Part shown: piece by piece, positions 25,844 through 53,052 of the stretch
Layout of the letters: every line of letters starts with the position of its first letter
How positions within the stretch are numbered: the stretch's first letter is position 1
NCBI GenBank assembly: GCA_027972325.1
Contig: JAPMOS010000018.1
Location: forward strand, 496,001-560,000
Length of the DNA: 64,000 bases
Reading direction: 5' to 3'
Source: Paratrimastix pyriformis
Taxonomy: Eukaryota; Preaxostyla; Paratrimastigidae
Notes under the pieces: model-generated
The model's database searches: none
Seen by the model: the letters and a program-made list of their open reading frames with translations, nothing else
Told to the model about the DNA's origin: nothing
Program-made: the position numbers and the translations under genes

Positions 25844-25954
25844 TGTGGAGAAAAGGAATCGAACAACAAACGTGTAGTCAACACCGGGGTTTGACGGACT
25901 CTTCGTGTCTTTTCAACGGTTCGAACAACAAACTCGACGGAACCACGGAACCAA
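25844..25954. promoter_or_regulatory. Divergent promoter region BAR gene / REV3
   Basis: About 110 bp between opposite start codons, AT-richer than the gene bodies. It contains two direct copies of TCGAACAACAAAC (25859-25871 and 25921-25933). No TATA box is obvious. Confidence 0.55.
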
Positions 25955-39595
<13,641 letters not shown>

Positions 39596-40104
39596 TGATC
39601 GGCTCGTCGCGTGGGCCTCAGCCTGACCCAGCCGGCGGCCCGGCAATCGCCCGGTCGACCCTCCGTCCCATCGCCCATCCCCCTGCGCCCACCCTTAGTT
39701 CATCGACGTGTCCGGCAAGACGTTCATTTACCACTGCCGAGCAGTGACAGCAACATCTCATGTACGGCCGGAACACGAGGGGGAGGGAGGCGCAGACACG
39801 ACCAGACGACCAGACAGACGACCAGACAGACGACCAGGCGGCCAGACCGACCTAGGCCCGGCCGCCCCACGGGCCGCCCACACGGACACACCGATGCACA
39901 CAGACGTGCAGGCACGGACGGACAGACAGACAGGACAGACAGGACAGACAGGACAGACAGGACAGACAGAGAGACAGGGGCCGCACGCAGCCAGGCGCCG
40001 AGACAGAAGAAATGCGCCGGCTGGACTGGCAGGCCCTGCCGTCCACTCGGGTCGGGAGGGAGTCCCCACCCCACTGCCGAGAGCCCCCGTGGGGGCTGGC
40101 GGGG
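39596..40104. other. Convergent intergenic region REV3 / dsRNA-binding gene
   Basis: About 510 bp between two stop codons. It contains degenerate direct repeats built on CAGACAGACGAC (39801-39843) and GGACAGACA (39921-39975). I see no gene; it should hold both 3' UTRs. Confidence 0.75.
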
Positions 40105-43100
40105 TCATTGGATCTCCACCCGGGCGATCCAGTCGGTGACGGTGACGGTGCGGCCCGTCTGGCGGTTCTCGAAGCCGCACCCGGTCGGGCTGAAGTCGTA
40201 CACCTCTGCACCATCACCCCGCCCCACCGCGGCGCACAGCCAATGAACCACCAGACCACGGAGCAGAGGCAGAGGGGTCCGCCGCGTGGCGCAGCACACG
40301 GGGAAAGTGCGGGAGGGTGGGGGAGGGGAGGAGGGGCATGGCGGACTGCGCTGGCCGAACGAGGGCTGGTGCAGCTCCAGCACCCGGCCCACCGAGGCGG
40401 TGCAGCGGCCGCAGAGCAGCGAGATGGGGCCGCGCAGCGGGGCCTCGGGGTCGCAGTCGGGGTGCCACACCCGGGCCGCGTCGGGCGACCCCCACCGGTC
40501 CGTGGGGCCCACCGGCGGTGGGGGAGGGGAGCGGGAGCGGGACGAGCGGGAGCGGGAGCGGGAGGGCGGGTCCGACGGAGCGCGCGGGGGGGAGTGATGC
40601 GAATGCGAATGCGAATGATGCGAATGTGGCTGGTGGGCATGGGAGTGTGAGTGGTGAGCGTGGGGATGATGGTGCCTCGTGTGGTGGTGGTGGCGGTGGC
40701 GGTGGAGGCTCACCGATGGGGAGCGCGAGGACGATGAGCGGCTGGCGGACGCGTGGTCGGTGCTGTGTGGGGAGCTTTGGCGAGGCCGGCGGGAGCGCGA
40801 GGGACGCGGGGGCGAGGCCACGTGGCGGTGGACTGGCGAATGTGCCACCGAGAGACGGGGAGAGCCGCAGCCCGAAACGTTTGGGCACGGGGGCCCGCCG
40901 CCTCCCGGGGTTAGGGCGGCCCGCACCGGCACCGGCATGGGCACTGGCATGGGCGCCGGCACTGGCATGGGCGCCGGCACTGGCATGGGCGCCGGCACCG
41001 GCATCACCGTCATGGGCGCCGGCACCGACATGGGCACCAGAGGTGGACAGGAGGCTGCTGGAACAGGGATGACGCTAGCGACCGAGGGCGGTGTGGGCGT
41101 GGGTCGCTGTCTCCTGAGGACGCCCCGTCGTGGGGCGGCCTGGCCGCGGGAGGCGGCGGTGGCGGAGGAGGAGGAGGAGGGTGGCGGCTGGGGGCCGCTG
41201 GGCGTCGATGTCGGTGGCGGCACCTCGAGGGGCCCCAGGCCCAGGAGGGGCGCCGATGTTGGCCCGGACTGGGCCCCTGGAGGCGGCATGTCCGGGGCGC
41301 AGGCGAGGGGGGGCGCAGGCAGGGACTGGGCGGTGGGGGTCAGCGAGACCATCATCCCGTCCGCCCGCTGGAGGGCGGGGGCGGCATACCCGAGGGGCGA
41401 GGCGGACGCAGGGGGGAGAGCAAGCGTCTGTGGAACGGTGGCGAACGGCAGCCCGGGGATGGCGAGGGCGGGCGGCGGGGGCTGGGGCACGGAGAGGCCC
41501 ATGAGGGGGATGGGCCCCTGGTGCGCCGCGGGGAGCGGGGGCGGCTGCTGGCCGGCGGTCTGCTGGAGGAGCTGCCGCAGCCCCAGGGAGACCAGCATGG
41601 TGATGGGCAAGAGGAGCTGCCCGGGGGCGGTGGGGGCTAGGGGAGCCCCGTATGGGGGCGGCAGCGGCAGTGGGATGGGGATCGCCGGGGGAGTGGAGGG
41701 AAGGCTTGCCGGCAGCTGGGCCTGAGCGGCGGCCAGGGCGGCGCGGCGGCGTCTTCTCCGGATGCGGATCCGCTCGCGCCGCGGGGAGGGGGCTGACGAG
41801 GCCGACGAAGAGGAGCCGGAGCGCCCGCTGGCCGGAGATGGTGAGCGGTCCGTCGCCGGGTTGCGTTCGGGTGGGCGTGAGGGGGGGCGGGGCGAGCGTG
41901 GGCGGGGTTCCGAAGAAGAGCCCCGCGGTTTCCATTCGTGGGGCGGCACCAGGGCGGCGGGCGTGGTGGCTGCGCTGACGCTGACCGTGGGGGCACTGAA
42001 TGGCGGGCGGGCACGCTGGGTTGCCCGGCTACTGGCCGAAGGGGCCCCGGGGATGCTGGTGGGGGCCCCCAGGTGGTGCCGGGCGATCCGCTCGAATGGC
42101 CGCAGCCTCGAGGCGAGAGTGGCGGGGCTGTCAGTCTCCATGATGCGCCGCGAGCGGGACTCGACGATGCTCCCCACAAGGTGCTCCTCCACAAACCACA
42201 GCCCAGAGGCGGCCAAGAGACATTCTGGATGGCCCGATGAGGGCGCATGAGACCCGGAAGGGCGGGATGCGGGGATGCGGGGATGCGGGGATGCGGGGGG
42301 TGGGTAGAGGATGCGGGGATGCGGGGGTGGGTAGAGGATGCGGGGATGCGAGGACAGACGCTTGCAACAAAGACAGATGAGGAACCACTGTGGGAGCTCG
42401 CTGTCGGAGATCCTCTGGGGTGCGGGGGTGAAGGTGGCGGTGGAGGACGGATGACGATGGGCAGCCGGAGCGTCAAACCCGCACAGCTCAGCCTCACGCA
42501 TTCGCCATGCTCTGCTTCCCGCCCATTAGGACAGGAGATACCGGGACAGACAATCGGCTGCCGGTAGACGTTCACCAGCGCCCGGGGGATGACGCCCCCT
42601 GGCCCGAGCCGGAGCTGCTCGATGGAGGCCTTCTGCTTTTCCATATCGGCAGCTCGTCGAGCCATCCACGCGAAAGGAGTGGGCAATCGTTGCCTTGCGA
42701 AGCTACAGAGAACATGGCGTGAAAACAGAGACGCGGGTGCGACGGACGGGGGTAAGGCGATGAACATCTTGTGGGCGTCGAGAGTCTTCAAAGCCGCAAT
42801 CGCTGCTTCCTTCTCACTGATTTTTCGTAAGCCCGCGGTACCCTCAGCAACAATGCCATCGAGTCCGAACCCCATCGGAAAAGCAATAGTGCATTTAAAG
42901 CCGAGAGGCTCCTTTTTGGTCTCATATATCGGCGGCGATGTCTTAAACAGGACCCTAAAATTGTACTCCAAAAGACTACACAGCAGAACAGGTCAGAAAG
43001 AGGAACAACAAAGGGTGCGGGCCCTTTGGCGGCATCTGCCAGCCAACCGCGGTCCTGAATGGTCACCGCTGAACCCCACCGAACTTGGAGGTCACCCTCT

Positions 43101-43107
43101 TGGTCAT
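40105..43107 (-). CDS. dsRNA-binding protein with Pro-rich, RS and His-rich regions
   Basis: Likely nuclear RNA-binding protein of unknown role. The ATG at 43107 starts MTKRVTSKFGGVQ; a 3' exon continues LLEYNFRVLFKTSPPIYE...GFKCTIAF...GLRKISEKEAAIAALKTL. That is a DSRM fold with the usual beta strands and a final Ala/Lys helix. Later exons give RISDSELPQWFLICLCCKR, a roughly 350-residue Pro/Ala region with MPVPAP repeats (coding 18-bp repeat, about 40935-41030), an Arg-Ser region (SRSRSSRSRSPPPP), and a His-rich stretch of HSHSH/HHTRHHH type. The C-terminal segment has HPDC and CGRC pairs that could bind zinc, and ends DFSPTGCGFENRQTGRTVTVTDWIARVEIQ. The last intron separates FGQR from the final exon (start about 40212). 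Another intron near 42255-42350 holds a GCGGGGAT repeat. Domain calls are solid; the family is not recognised. Confidence 0.75.
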
Positions 43108-43230
43108 CGGGCTCTTCTTTTTTCTCACGCGACGTTTCGAAAGGTTCGGAATGACGCGAAAGAAAAAAGAGAAGTCCCCACAGGGCATGTCCACCACCGG
43201 TCAGGCATTTTCAAAGAAGGGTGGGAGCGG

Positions 43231-43758
43231 TCAGCCTGCGCCCAGCTGGGTGGCCCAAAGGGAGAGCTGTTGGCCCTGCTCGAGGATTTCGTCGTCGTCC
43301 AGTTGGGCCGCACCAGGACGGAGGGCCGGCGGCGGTTTGGCCTCCGGGGTCGCAGCGGCCGCCCCCAACTGGGCGGCGACCACTGAGAGCACGCTCCCGC
43401 CACCTAAATGATGTGTCACAAGGAGTCCGTGCCAACAGGGCGGCGGCCGGACCTTCCGGGCCGGCCTCGACGCGAGGTGAGGGTTGCTGTGCGAGGGGGT
43501 CCAGGCTGGGTTGGGGCACGATGACAGCCGGGAGGATGGGAGAGGTGGGCGTACTGGGTTCGGGCGGAGGGGCGAGAAGGGGAGTGACTGATGGAAGGTA
43601 GCCCGCCGCGGTGAACGTGGTGGTGGCGGTGCCATTTGGGGAAGGGGACAACTGGGCAGCGGGACCCAAGAGCTGCTGCTGAAGCCCCGAGAAGGTGCCC
43701 GTTGCCTCGGTTCGGTAGGTGGCCGGGTTTGTGGGGCTGTTGTTGGGCACGTCGGGCT

Positions 43759-43795
<37 letters not shown>

Positions 43796-45320
43796 ACTGT
43801 GAGGGACTAGGGAGCACACCAGGCGAGGCGCAGACCCAGCGATCGGACTCTTCCGGCGAAATGCGCCCAGCACCCGAGAATCCGCCCTCCAGCGCAGACT
43901 CGGAGACCCGGGGTGGAGGCTGCTCGAGCAGGCCGGCCCCCGCCTCGGCGCTGGGGGGTGGGTGGGCAATGGTTTCCATCTCCGCCGGCTGGCCGTCGTC
44001 AGCCCCCCAGTTAAGCAGCTCCCCCGCCTGGAGGGTGCGCAACATATCCAGCAGGTGCCGCTGCCGCTCACGCAGCACGCTCGGCTTGCGCAACGTCCCC
44101 CCGGCGGACCCCGCGACCGAGCGTGTGATGGAGCCCCTTGTCGCCGTGCCGCCGGGAGCACCGGGGAGGGGGGTCGGCGAGGTGTGGTCCTTGAATTGAA
44201 ACGCAGCGTTCACCCAGTGACGGGCGCCCGGGGGCTTTGTGGGTGTGGGGATGGTCGGCCTCAAGGTGGAGCGGAAGAAGGGGGATGGAGACGGAGTGGG
44301 GGTAGAGGGGGATGGGGTCGGCGTCGGGGTGTGGGCCGATGCAAGGTCACTGCAGAAACGAAACGAAGCCGAGAGAAGAGGGATGAGGTGACGTTTGGGC
44401 AAAGCGGCCGGGTTGCAGACTCGTCGCGCTTGGTCTTGCCGAGGATTGAGCTGTGGGCCGTGAGTGTCAGGGAGCGCGAATAGGAGACCCGATCGACAGT
44501 CTGCGGAAAAAAAGTCAGTCGGACCCAGACGGAGAATTTACCATCACCACGCACCTCTTCGAAGCTGTCCAGGGAAAGGGGGATCATTGCCGTCTTGGAG
44601 AGGGCCAAATAGAAGCTCCCGCTCTCAACTGTTGGGTGGTCAGTCAAACGACACGCGAGTCATGAAGGACACGACCTTGCATATGAACCGGTCTCCAGGT
44701 GTTACCGCGCCCGCCATAGTGCACAGGTCGCTCGTCCAGATCACGCTGGGAGAAGGGGGGGGGGGGGGGGGTCAGAGAGGCGAGCGGCCTGGCCGCAGAC
44801 AGACCAAATAACGGAGATATTCCTTTTCGTCCGTGTAGAAAGGTTTCTCCCTCGAGAGAGCTGCCTCCCTTTCAAGCATGATTTCGTTAAATCGAGCGAT
44901 TCCCATTGTCCTGGCAGCGTCGCGTCCGGCCTGGTTCATTGGTGTGATCAAGTTGATGCCACTTAGATACTGAATTGCGGTCGATCGGCTTACTATCTTA
45001 AATACAATCATGGGCGGAAAAAATTCTCCAGAAAACCGGAACCGCAAGCAAGAATTCATGGTGGGATCCGAGCAAATTGCAGCTTCGCTTCCAGGATTCA
45101 ATTTTTTGATAAGATCTGAGGTTGACGCTTCTTCGGCTCTTTTGATAATTTCTTTGAGTCGGTGAAATACCTTCCGATTCCAGTATCTTCTCCAAGCGTG
45201 CTGGATATAAAAGGCCGCCTCGGCCCTGTTCTCTGTTTCAATTGGAGAGTTGGTATGTGCTCGCAAGACGCCAAGCAATTGTTCGCCGCTCTGATCGATT
45301 TGAATGGGCAAAGTTTGCAT
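43231..45320 (-). CDS. IQ-motif protein related to C11orf65
   Basis: An IQ calmodulin-binding motif (FYIQHAWRRYWNRKVFHRLKEII) is followed by LRFRFSGEFFPPMIVFKIV. The latter matches the LRFRLGG.KFPP.IYYKI block that I recall from C11orf65-type ciliated-eukaryote proteins. Downstream exons encode RDLDERPVHYGGR, ESGSFYLALSKTAMIPLSLDSFEE, TVDRVSYSRSLTLTAHSSI, a Ser/Pro region, RERQRHLLDMLRTLQAGELLNWG, and a final exon ending LWATQLGAG. I chose the ATG at 45320 because the alternative upstream ATG at 45413 would overlap the KIF9 coding start on the other strand. Introns carry long C runs on the sense strand (43760-43793 and 44757-44771 as G on plus). The function is unknown; a flagellar link is suggested by family distribution and by the divergent pairing with KIF9. 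Exon ends after 44400 are approximate. Confidence 0.72.
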
Positions 45321-45396
45321 CGATGAAGCCCGGCACCTGGCCGGCTCAGCCCAAAGGTTCTCTTTACTAAGCAACCGTTCAAAGCGCCGTTGCGGG
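45321..45396. promoter_or_regulatory. Divergent start region IQ protein / KIF9
   Basis: Only 76 bp separate the chosen start codons. If the IQ protein starts at 45413 instead, the two coding starts overlap by 17 bp on opposite strands. Confidence 0.5.
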
Positions 45397-48300
45397 ATGG
45401 TGAAAGCGCCCATTAAAGTCTATGTGCGGACGCGCCCAACTGTGGATTTTATGGCAGATGTGATGACCCTCAATCAAGAGAAGCAGGTTCGTTTTTGTCC
45501 AACATTTTTTTTATTGAACTCTTCTCCGGCCACCTCCGCGCATAGGCGATAGACGTGCGTGTTAAAAAGCCAGAGGACGCAGGGATTGTGAATAACCAGC
45601 AGACAGAGTGGTCTGCCGCTCCTCTCATCATCTGCCGGCATTCTCCCCCCGCAGGAGTTTCAAATTCGATGGGATTCTCCATAACGCGACACAAGATGCC
45701 GTATTTCAACAGGTTGGCCCTCTCACTTTTCCGTCCCCTTTATCCGAGCACTGGCTGTAGTGCGCTCGCGAGATCGTCGACAGTGTTTTGCAGGGGTACA
45801 ATGGCACCCTTTTTGCCTACGGCCAGACGGGAGCGGGAAAGACTTTTACGATGGTTTGTATCTCCGCCCCTCGACGCCTCGACCCCCGCCGCTTTGTCTG
45901 CCGTAGACGGGCGCCGTGGACAACTATCAGTACCGGGGCATCATCCCCCGGACGATCGCCTACATCTTCCGCGAGATCCAGAACAGGCCAGACTTTGCGA
46001 TCACGGTGCGGGTCTCGTACCTGGAGATCTACAACGAGCAGATGGTGGACCTCCTCGAGTCGGCCATCCCCGCCCCGGGCACCCCCGCCCCGGCCCCCGT
46101 GGCCACGGCCGAGGGCTCCCCTCGCACGGACGACGTCCCCGGGGGTGAGCTGCTCATCCAAGAGGATGCCACTGGTCCGTCCGCCCTCAGGGGCTACCGG
46201 CGGGCCGGTGTGGTTGGCGGTTGGCGATTGGCGGTTGGGTCGGGGGCGGCGGTCGTGGCGCCTTCTTCTCTGGCGCCCATTCCAGCCCCCCCCTCCCCCC
46301 CGGGTTTGCCACAGGAGCCACCAACGTGCGGGGGCTCTACCGCCCGGTGGCCAACTCGGAGGAGGAGGCCCTGAACCTGCTCTTCGAGGGCGAGACCAAC
46401 CGGGCCATCGCCGAGCACAAGCTCAACAAGGCCTCCTCCAGGTCGCCCATGCCGCCCATGCCGCCCACCAGCACGGGTGCGCTTCCCTCCGTCCCCCTTC
46501 ATGCCCTTCATGCCCTTCATGCCCTTCATGGGTCCTTCCCACCACACGACGCGGCGGCACGGGGGGGCAGGTCGCACTGCGTGTTCACGATCTACCTGGA
46601 CATGCAGTCCCGAGTGGAGAGCGGCGGGGCCACCACCTGCGGCAAGCTGCACATCGTCGACCTGGCCGGCAGCGAGCGGGTCTCCAAGACCCAAACCGAG
46701 GGCCAGCTCCTCCGCGAGGCCATGTGTCCGCCCCCCAGCGGCCCCGCCCCGCTCCCACACCCCTGGCCGGCTTCGCGGTGCGGCTGTTGCTGTTGCCGGG
46801 GCATGAATGACGGTGCCGGATCTGCACGGGTATGCGGGTTGGGGGCGGGTTGGCGGGGGTTGTGCAGACATCAACAAGTCGCTGACCTTCCTGGAGCAGG
46901 TCATCCTGGCCCTGGCCGACAGGCACCGGGAGCACATCCCCTACCGCCAGTGCAAGCTGACCAACGTGCTGAAGGACTCCCTGGGGGGCAACTGCCGCAC
47001 GACCATGATCGCCAACATCACCCGTCCGCTCCCCAGCCCCCACAGCCCCCACAGCCCCCCTCCACCGCCCCGCCTTGGCCCATCCCGACGCTTCATCTCG
47101 TGCTGCTCTGTACCGCGGGGGCTCGGCTCGGCTCGGTGGGCGGGCAGCCGAGCGGCGGCACCTGGAGGAGACCATCGGGACGCTCCGCTTCGCGACCCGG
47201 GTGATGCACGTCAGCAACGAGGCCGTCGTCAACGTGCAGGAGGACCCCAGGGTCCGCCGTGCCCCCCGTGGCCCACATGCCCTCCGGCCACCGCTGCCCG
47301 CCGCCATGGATGCCCCTGTCCGCTGACGCCTGACGAGCTGCTTCTTGGGGGGGCTGGCGGGGGGGCTGGCGGGGCGCAGACGCTGGTCAAGCGGTACGAG
47401 CGGGAGATCAAGGAGCTCAAGCAGGAGCTCGCCATGCACGACTCCCTCGCGGGCCGCTCCCGGGTGCCCTACGACCCCTACACCAGGTCCCTCCCTCCCT
47501 CCGTCCCCATCGACCATCCTCCCCCCTCCCCATCATCGCCCCTCCCCTTCTTTGATGTGCCCGCACCGCATGATCCCAATGACGCCTTCGCGCCACTCGC
47601 GGGATCTCCGCCTGACCCGCATCCCGCACCCCCACCGCAGTGAGCAGCGCCACGAGCTGCAGCAGCAGGTGCGCCGCTACCTCGCGGGCGAGCTGGAGGA
47701 GCTTGATGTCTGCCCTTGCTGCCCCCCCCTCCCCCTCCCTCCCTCCCTCCCTCCCCTCCTCCCCATGTCCCATCCCCCTGCCCCCCATCTCCCGCTCCAC
47801 ACACGAAGACGGCGGGCTCGCTCATCGCCTCCGCCGCCTCATCCTCACCCACCCACTCACCCCACCCACCCACACCCTCACACCCATCCCCCCGGCAGTT
47901 CCCCAATCTGCGCCACGTGCGCGAGCTGATGGTGGCCTTCCGAGCGGTGGTGCGCCAGATGCGGGCCGACGTGGAGCACGACCTGCGCCAGCAGGGCCTG
48001 GGCGGGGCACCCGAGGGCGACGGAGCCGCGGCCGCCCGGGCCGCCCAGGGCAAGGTCCGCCTCGCAGGGCCTGCTGCCGCCGAGAGGGCCCCCAGTGGGG
48101 TGCGGCCCCCCGCTGACCTGACGGGTTCCTCATTCCTTACTCTGCAGGCCGCCGCGAAGCCCTCGACGGCCGGCCCCAAGGACGGCATGGTGGGCGAGAT
48201 CGACCCCACAGGCGGGTTCAGCCTGGGCGTGGTCCGCACGCCCCCCGCCCACCCGGCCTCGGTCTTTGATGGATGGGCCTCTTTGATGGATGGGCCTCTT

Positions 48301-50051
48301 TGATGGATAGGCCTCTCCTTCTGTCACCCGTGTCGTGGCCTGGGGGTGGCCCATCATCATCTCCGCCCCCCGCTGACCGGCTCCCCTCAGGCGCCCAGCG
48401 ACGCCCGTCCGGATGCCCTCAGCATGACCGCCGCTGCCGCTGCCGCTGCCGCTGCCGCTGCCGCTGCAGGGCTCCCGGTCTGCCCCCAGGTTCCCCACGC
48501 CCCCATGCACATCATCCGCTGATGCTGAATGCGATCGTCTCCGGGTTCGTGTGGGCTGGCGGTCGTTCCTCGCAGCTCCCTGAGGGCGCCCCCGTGGAGC
48601 GGGCCGCCATGACGGCCCCCGGCCCATCCGCCGATGTCCGTCCATGCCTGGTGCCCTCGCCTGCCTCCTCTCCCCCCCCCCCCCCCCCCCCCCCCCGTCG
48701 CGGTCCGGCCGCCCCTTTGGGGCACAAATCAAGGCCGGCGTTCCTGGGCGTGGGGGGCGTCTCGTCGGGTCAGGTGCCGCCCCGGGAGGCGGCCTTCGAG
48801 ACCTTCAAACAGGCCCAGGGCGCCGACACCCAGCGCAGCCTGGCCGAAAACAAGGGTCCGCGCCCGCGCCCCCGCCCCCGCCCTCCCCGCTCGTGACTGG
48901 TCCCTGGGGGGTCGTCTCCAACCCCCGCCTTGCTCCCGTTGCCCCCGCGCCCGGGCTGCTTGCAGGCCAGCTGGCCGAGAAGCGGACCCGGGCCAAGGCC
49001 CTGGCGGAGGCAGTCAACCAGTCCAAGGGCACCATCGACGCCCTCAAGCAGGCCCTCGACGACAAGCGGGCCCGCCTCAAGGCCCAGCAGGGTCCGCCTG
49101 CCCCCACCGGCCTCGTGGGGGACTCCTGGCCACCTTGGGCGCCCCGTCGGTGGTCTTCATGGGCGCGGGGTCTCTCGGGCGGGGGCGGGAGCAGCCGCGG
49201 CGGCGGCCATGCAGGCGGCCGGGACGGATGCCGACGAGGACGTCACCGACCAGGAGCTCTTCGACATGCTCCGCCGGCTGGCAGACGCCAAGACCGCCTA
49301 CAAGCAGGCATACCAAGTCCGCCCCCCGGCTCCCCTGCCTCGGCCACGCACCCTTCATTCCGCCCACCGCCCTTCGGACCTAACGCCACGCCCTGGGGCG
49401 GCGGGCTGGGCCCATGCAGGATCTGAAGAACGTCAAGTCGGAGATCGAGTACATCCAGCGGCTGGTCGACCAGTGCAAGCGCAAGCTGCTCATGGACTTC
49501 GACCAGTGGTCCGTCGTCCCGCCTCCTGCTGCTCTTCCCCCAGCCACAATGGCAACCAGGGCCATGGCCCCCCAAGGAGGCGCCACGATACGAGGATCTG
49601 GTCGCCGCCCTATACGGAATCTTATCACGGGCTACTGGCCAAATTGGATAAGGCACCTGACTACGGATCAGGAGACTGCAGGTTCGAGTCCTGCGTAGCT
49701 CGTCCTAATTTTTCTCCGGGCCCCTTTGTTGTCTGTTGTGGTGTTGCAGGTACGCCAGCCTTTCCGGCCAGGCGCCCCCAGAGCCGACCACCGCCCGCTC
49801 CCGGGTCTGCCAGCCCTCCATCCCCGGGCGCCTCATCTCCCCCCCCTCCCCTCCCCTTTCGATCGCAGGGTCTGCCGCCCCAGGGGCAGCCGCAGGGGCC
49901 GGAGGACGGACTGGACCCGGGGGAGCAGTTCGAGCAGCTGGAGATGGCCCGCCTGGCGGCCGAGGACCCCGACGCGTGCGCCTTCTACCAGGCCCGCAAG
50001 GCCCTCCGGGCCAGGAAAGCCGCGGCCCCATCGCCCGCCCGTCCCAGGTGA
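45397..50051 (+). CDS. KIF9: KIF9, flagellar kinesin-9 motor
   Basis: Microtubule motor of the axonemal central pair in other eukaryotes. Exon 1 (45397-45486) encodes [19 protein letters not shown]. Motor motifs follow: [17 protein letters not shown]-loop [11 protein letters not shown] (about 45821), [41 protein letters not shown], switch [42 protein letters not shown]. Kinesin-9-specific stretches come next: [92 protein letters not shown]. The C-terminal exon [29 protein letters not shown] ends at the stop 50049-50051. A GCTGCC repeat (48428-48468) encodes Ala. About 18 introns; the one after FDQW contains a tRNA gene. Collinearity with animal KIF9 is essentially complete. Confidence 0.95.
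49629..49702 (+). tRNA. tRNA-Arg(ACG) within a KIF9 intron
   Basis: Full cloverleaf. The acceptor stem GGGCTAC pairs with GTAGCTC (one G-T pair). The D arm reads GCC...GGC, the anticodon stem is CCTGA/TCAGG with loop CTACGGA (anticodon ACG), and the T arm is GCAGG/CCTGC with TTCGAGT. Discriminator base is G, no CCA encoded, no intron. Internal pol III promoters are the A box (TGGCCAAATTGG) and B box (GGTTCGAGTCC). A T5 run at 49708-49712 is a plausible pol III terminator. It lies on the same strand as KIF9, inside the intron between the FDQW and YASLSGQ exons. Confidence 0.96.
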
Positions 50052-50657
50052 GGACGCCCGCGCTCCTTCCCGCTGCCTGCCGCCCCGCCCCGCGGCCTCC
50101 ATCGGGTGGGTCCCGCCCGCCCGTCCCACCCTGTGCTGTTGGATGGAAGACGCGTCCGGTTCTCCGGGGGGAGGATGACCGTCGACGGATCGTTCTTCTG
50201 ACCGGATCCCGGTGGGGGGGGGGGGGGGGAAAGGGAGGGGGGAGGGAGGGAGGGGAGGAAGGGGAGGGGAGGGAAGGGGATGGCCACAGGCCGAGGGAGG
50301 CACACCGAACGCAGCCCCGACCGAACAAAAGGCATCCGCCATGGCCCAGGGTGGGTGGGTGGTGTGGGTGCGGTCCGGCTCAAGAGGAGTCGCACAGTAA
50401 TGGTGGTAGTGGTGGTGGGCAATCACTCGCTCAACACACGAACAAGTCGATATACAAACAAGGCTGGGGCCCCACCCGGGGCGGCGCATAGCCATCGATG
50501 CTGAATGCCGACCGGGCGAGCGCCCCACAAAGACGGGCGGGAATGGAATGGAGGGGGGGGGGGGGGGGTAGGCTGCGAGGCGCGTCATGAGGCGACCCGC
50601 TCCAGCGAACGGGCGCGGGGGCGCAGCAGCGGACAGCGGAAGGAGGCGGTGCATCGC
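50052..50657. other. Convergent intergenic region KIF9 / MAPK
   Basis: About 600 bp between two stop codons. It holds G runs on the plus strand (50214-50228 with following GGGA-rich sequence to about 50278, and 50553-50567). I see no conserved coding frame; it presumably carries both 3' UTRs. Confidence 0.7.
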
Positions 50658-52889
<2,232 letters not shown>

Positions 52890-53052
52890 CGCCGAGTCTT
52901 TTCAGGAAGGGCAGAGGCCAGAAAAGAGGTTGCACGATGCACCGGGGGTATAAAGACTAGATTACGAAAAATTAGGTCGGGCGTCTGGACAGTCGAAAGA
53001 AGGTCCTTTTTCAGAAGACGGAAAACTCCGAACACACTCCTTTTTTAGTACC
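52890..53052. promoter_or_regulatory. MAPK upstream region
   Basis: About 160 bp between the MAPK start (minus) and the UTP5 stop (minus). AT-richer than neighbours, with several AAAA and TTTT runs. It must hold the MAPK promoter and the UTP5 3' UTR in head-to-tail order. Confidence 0.5.
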
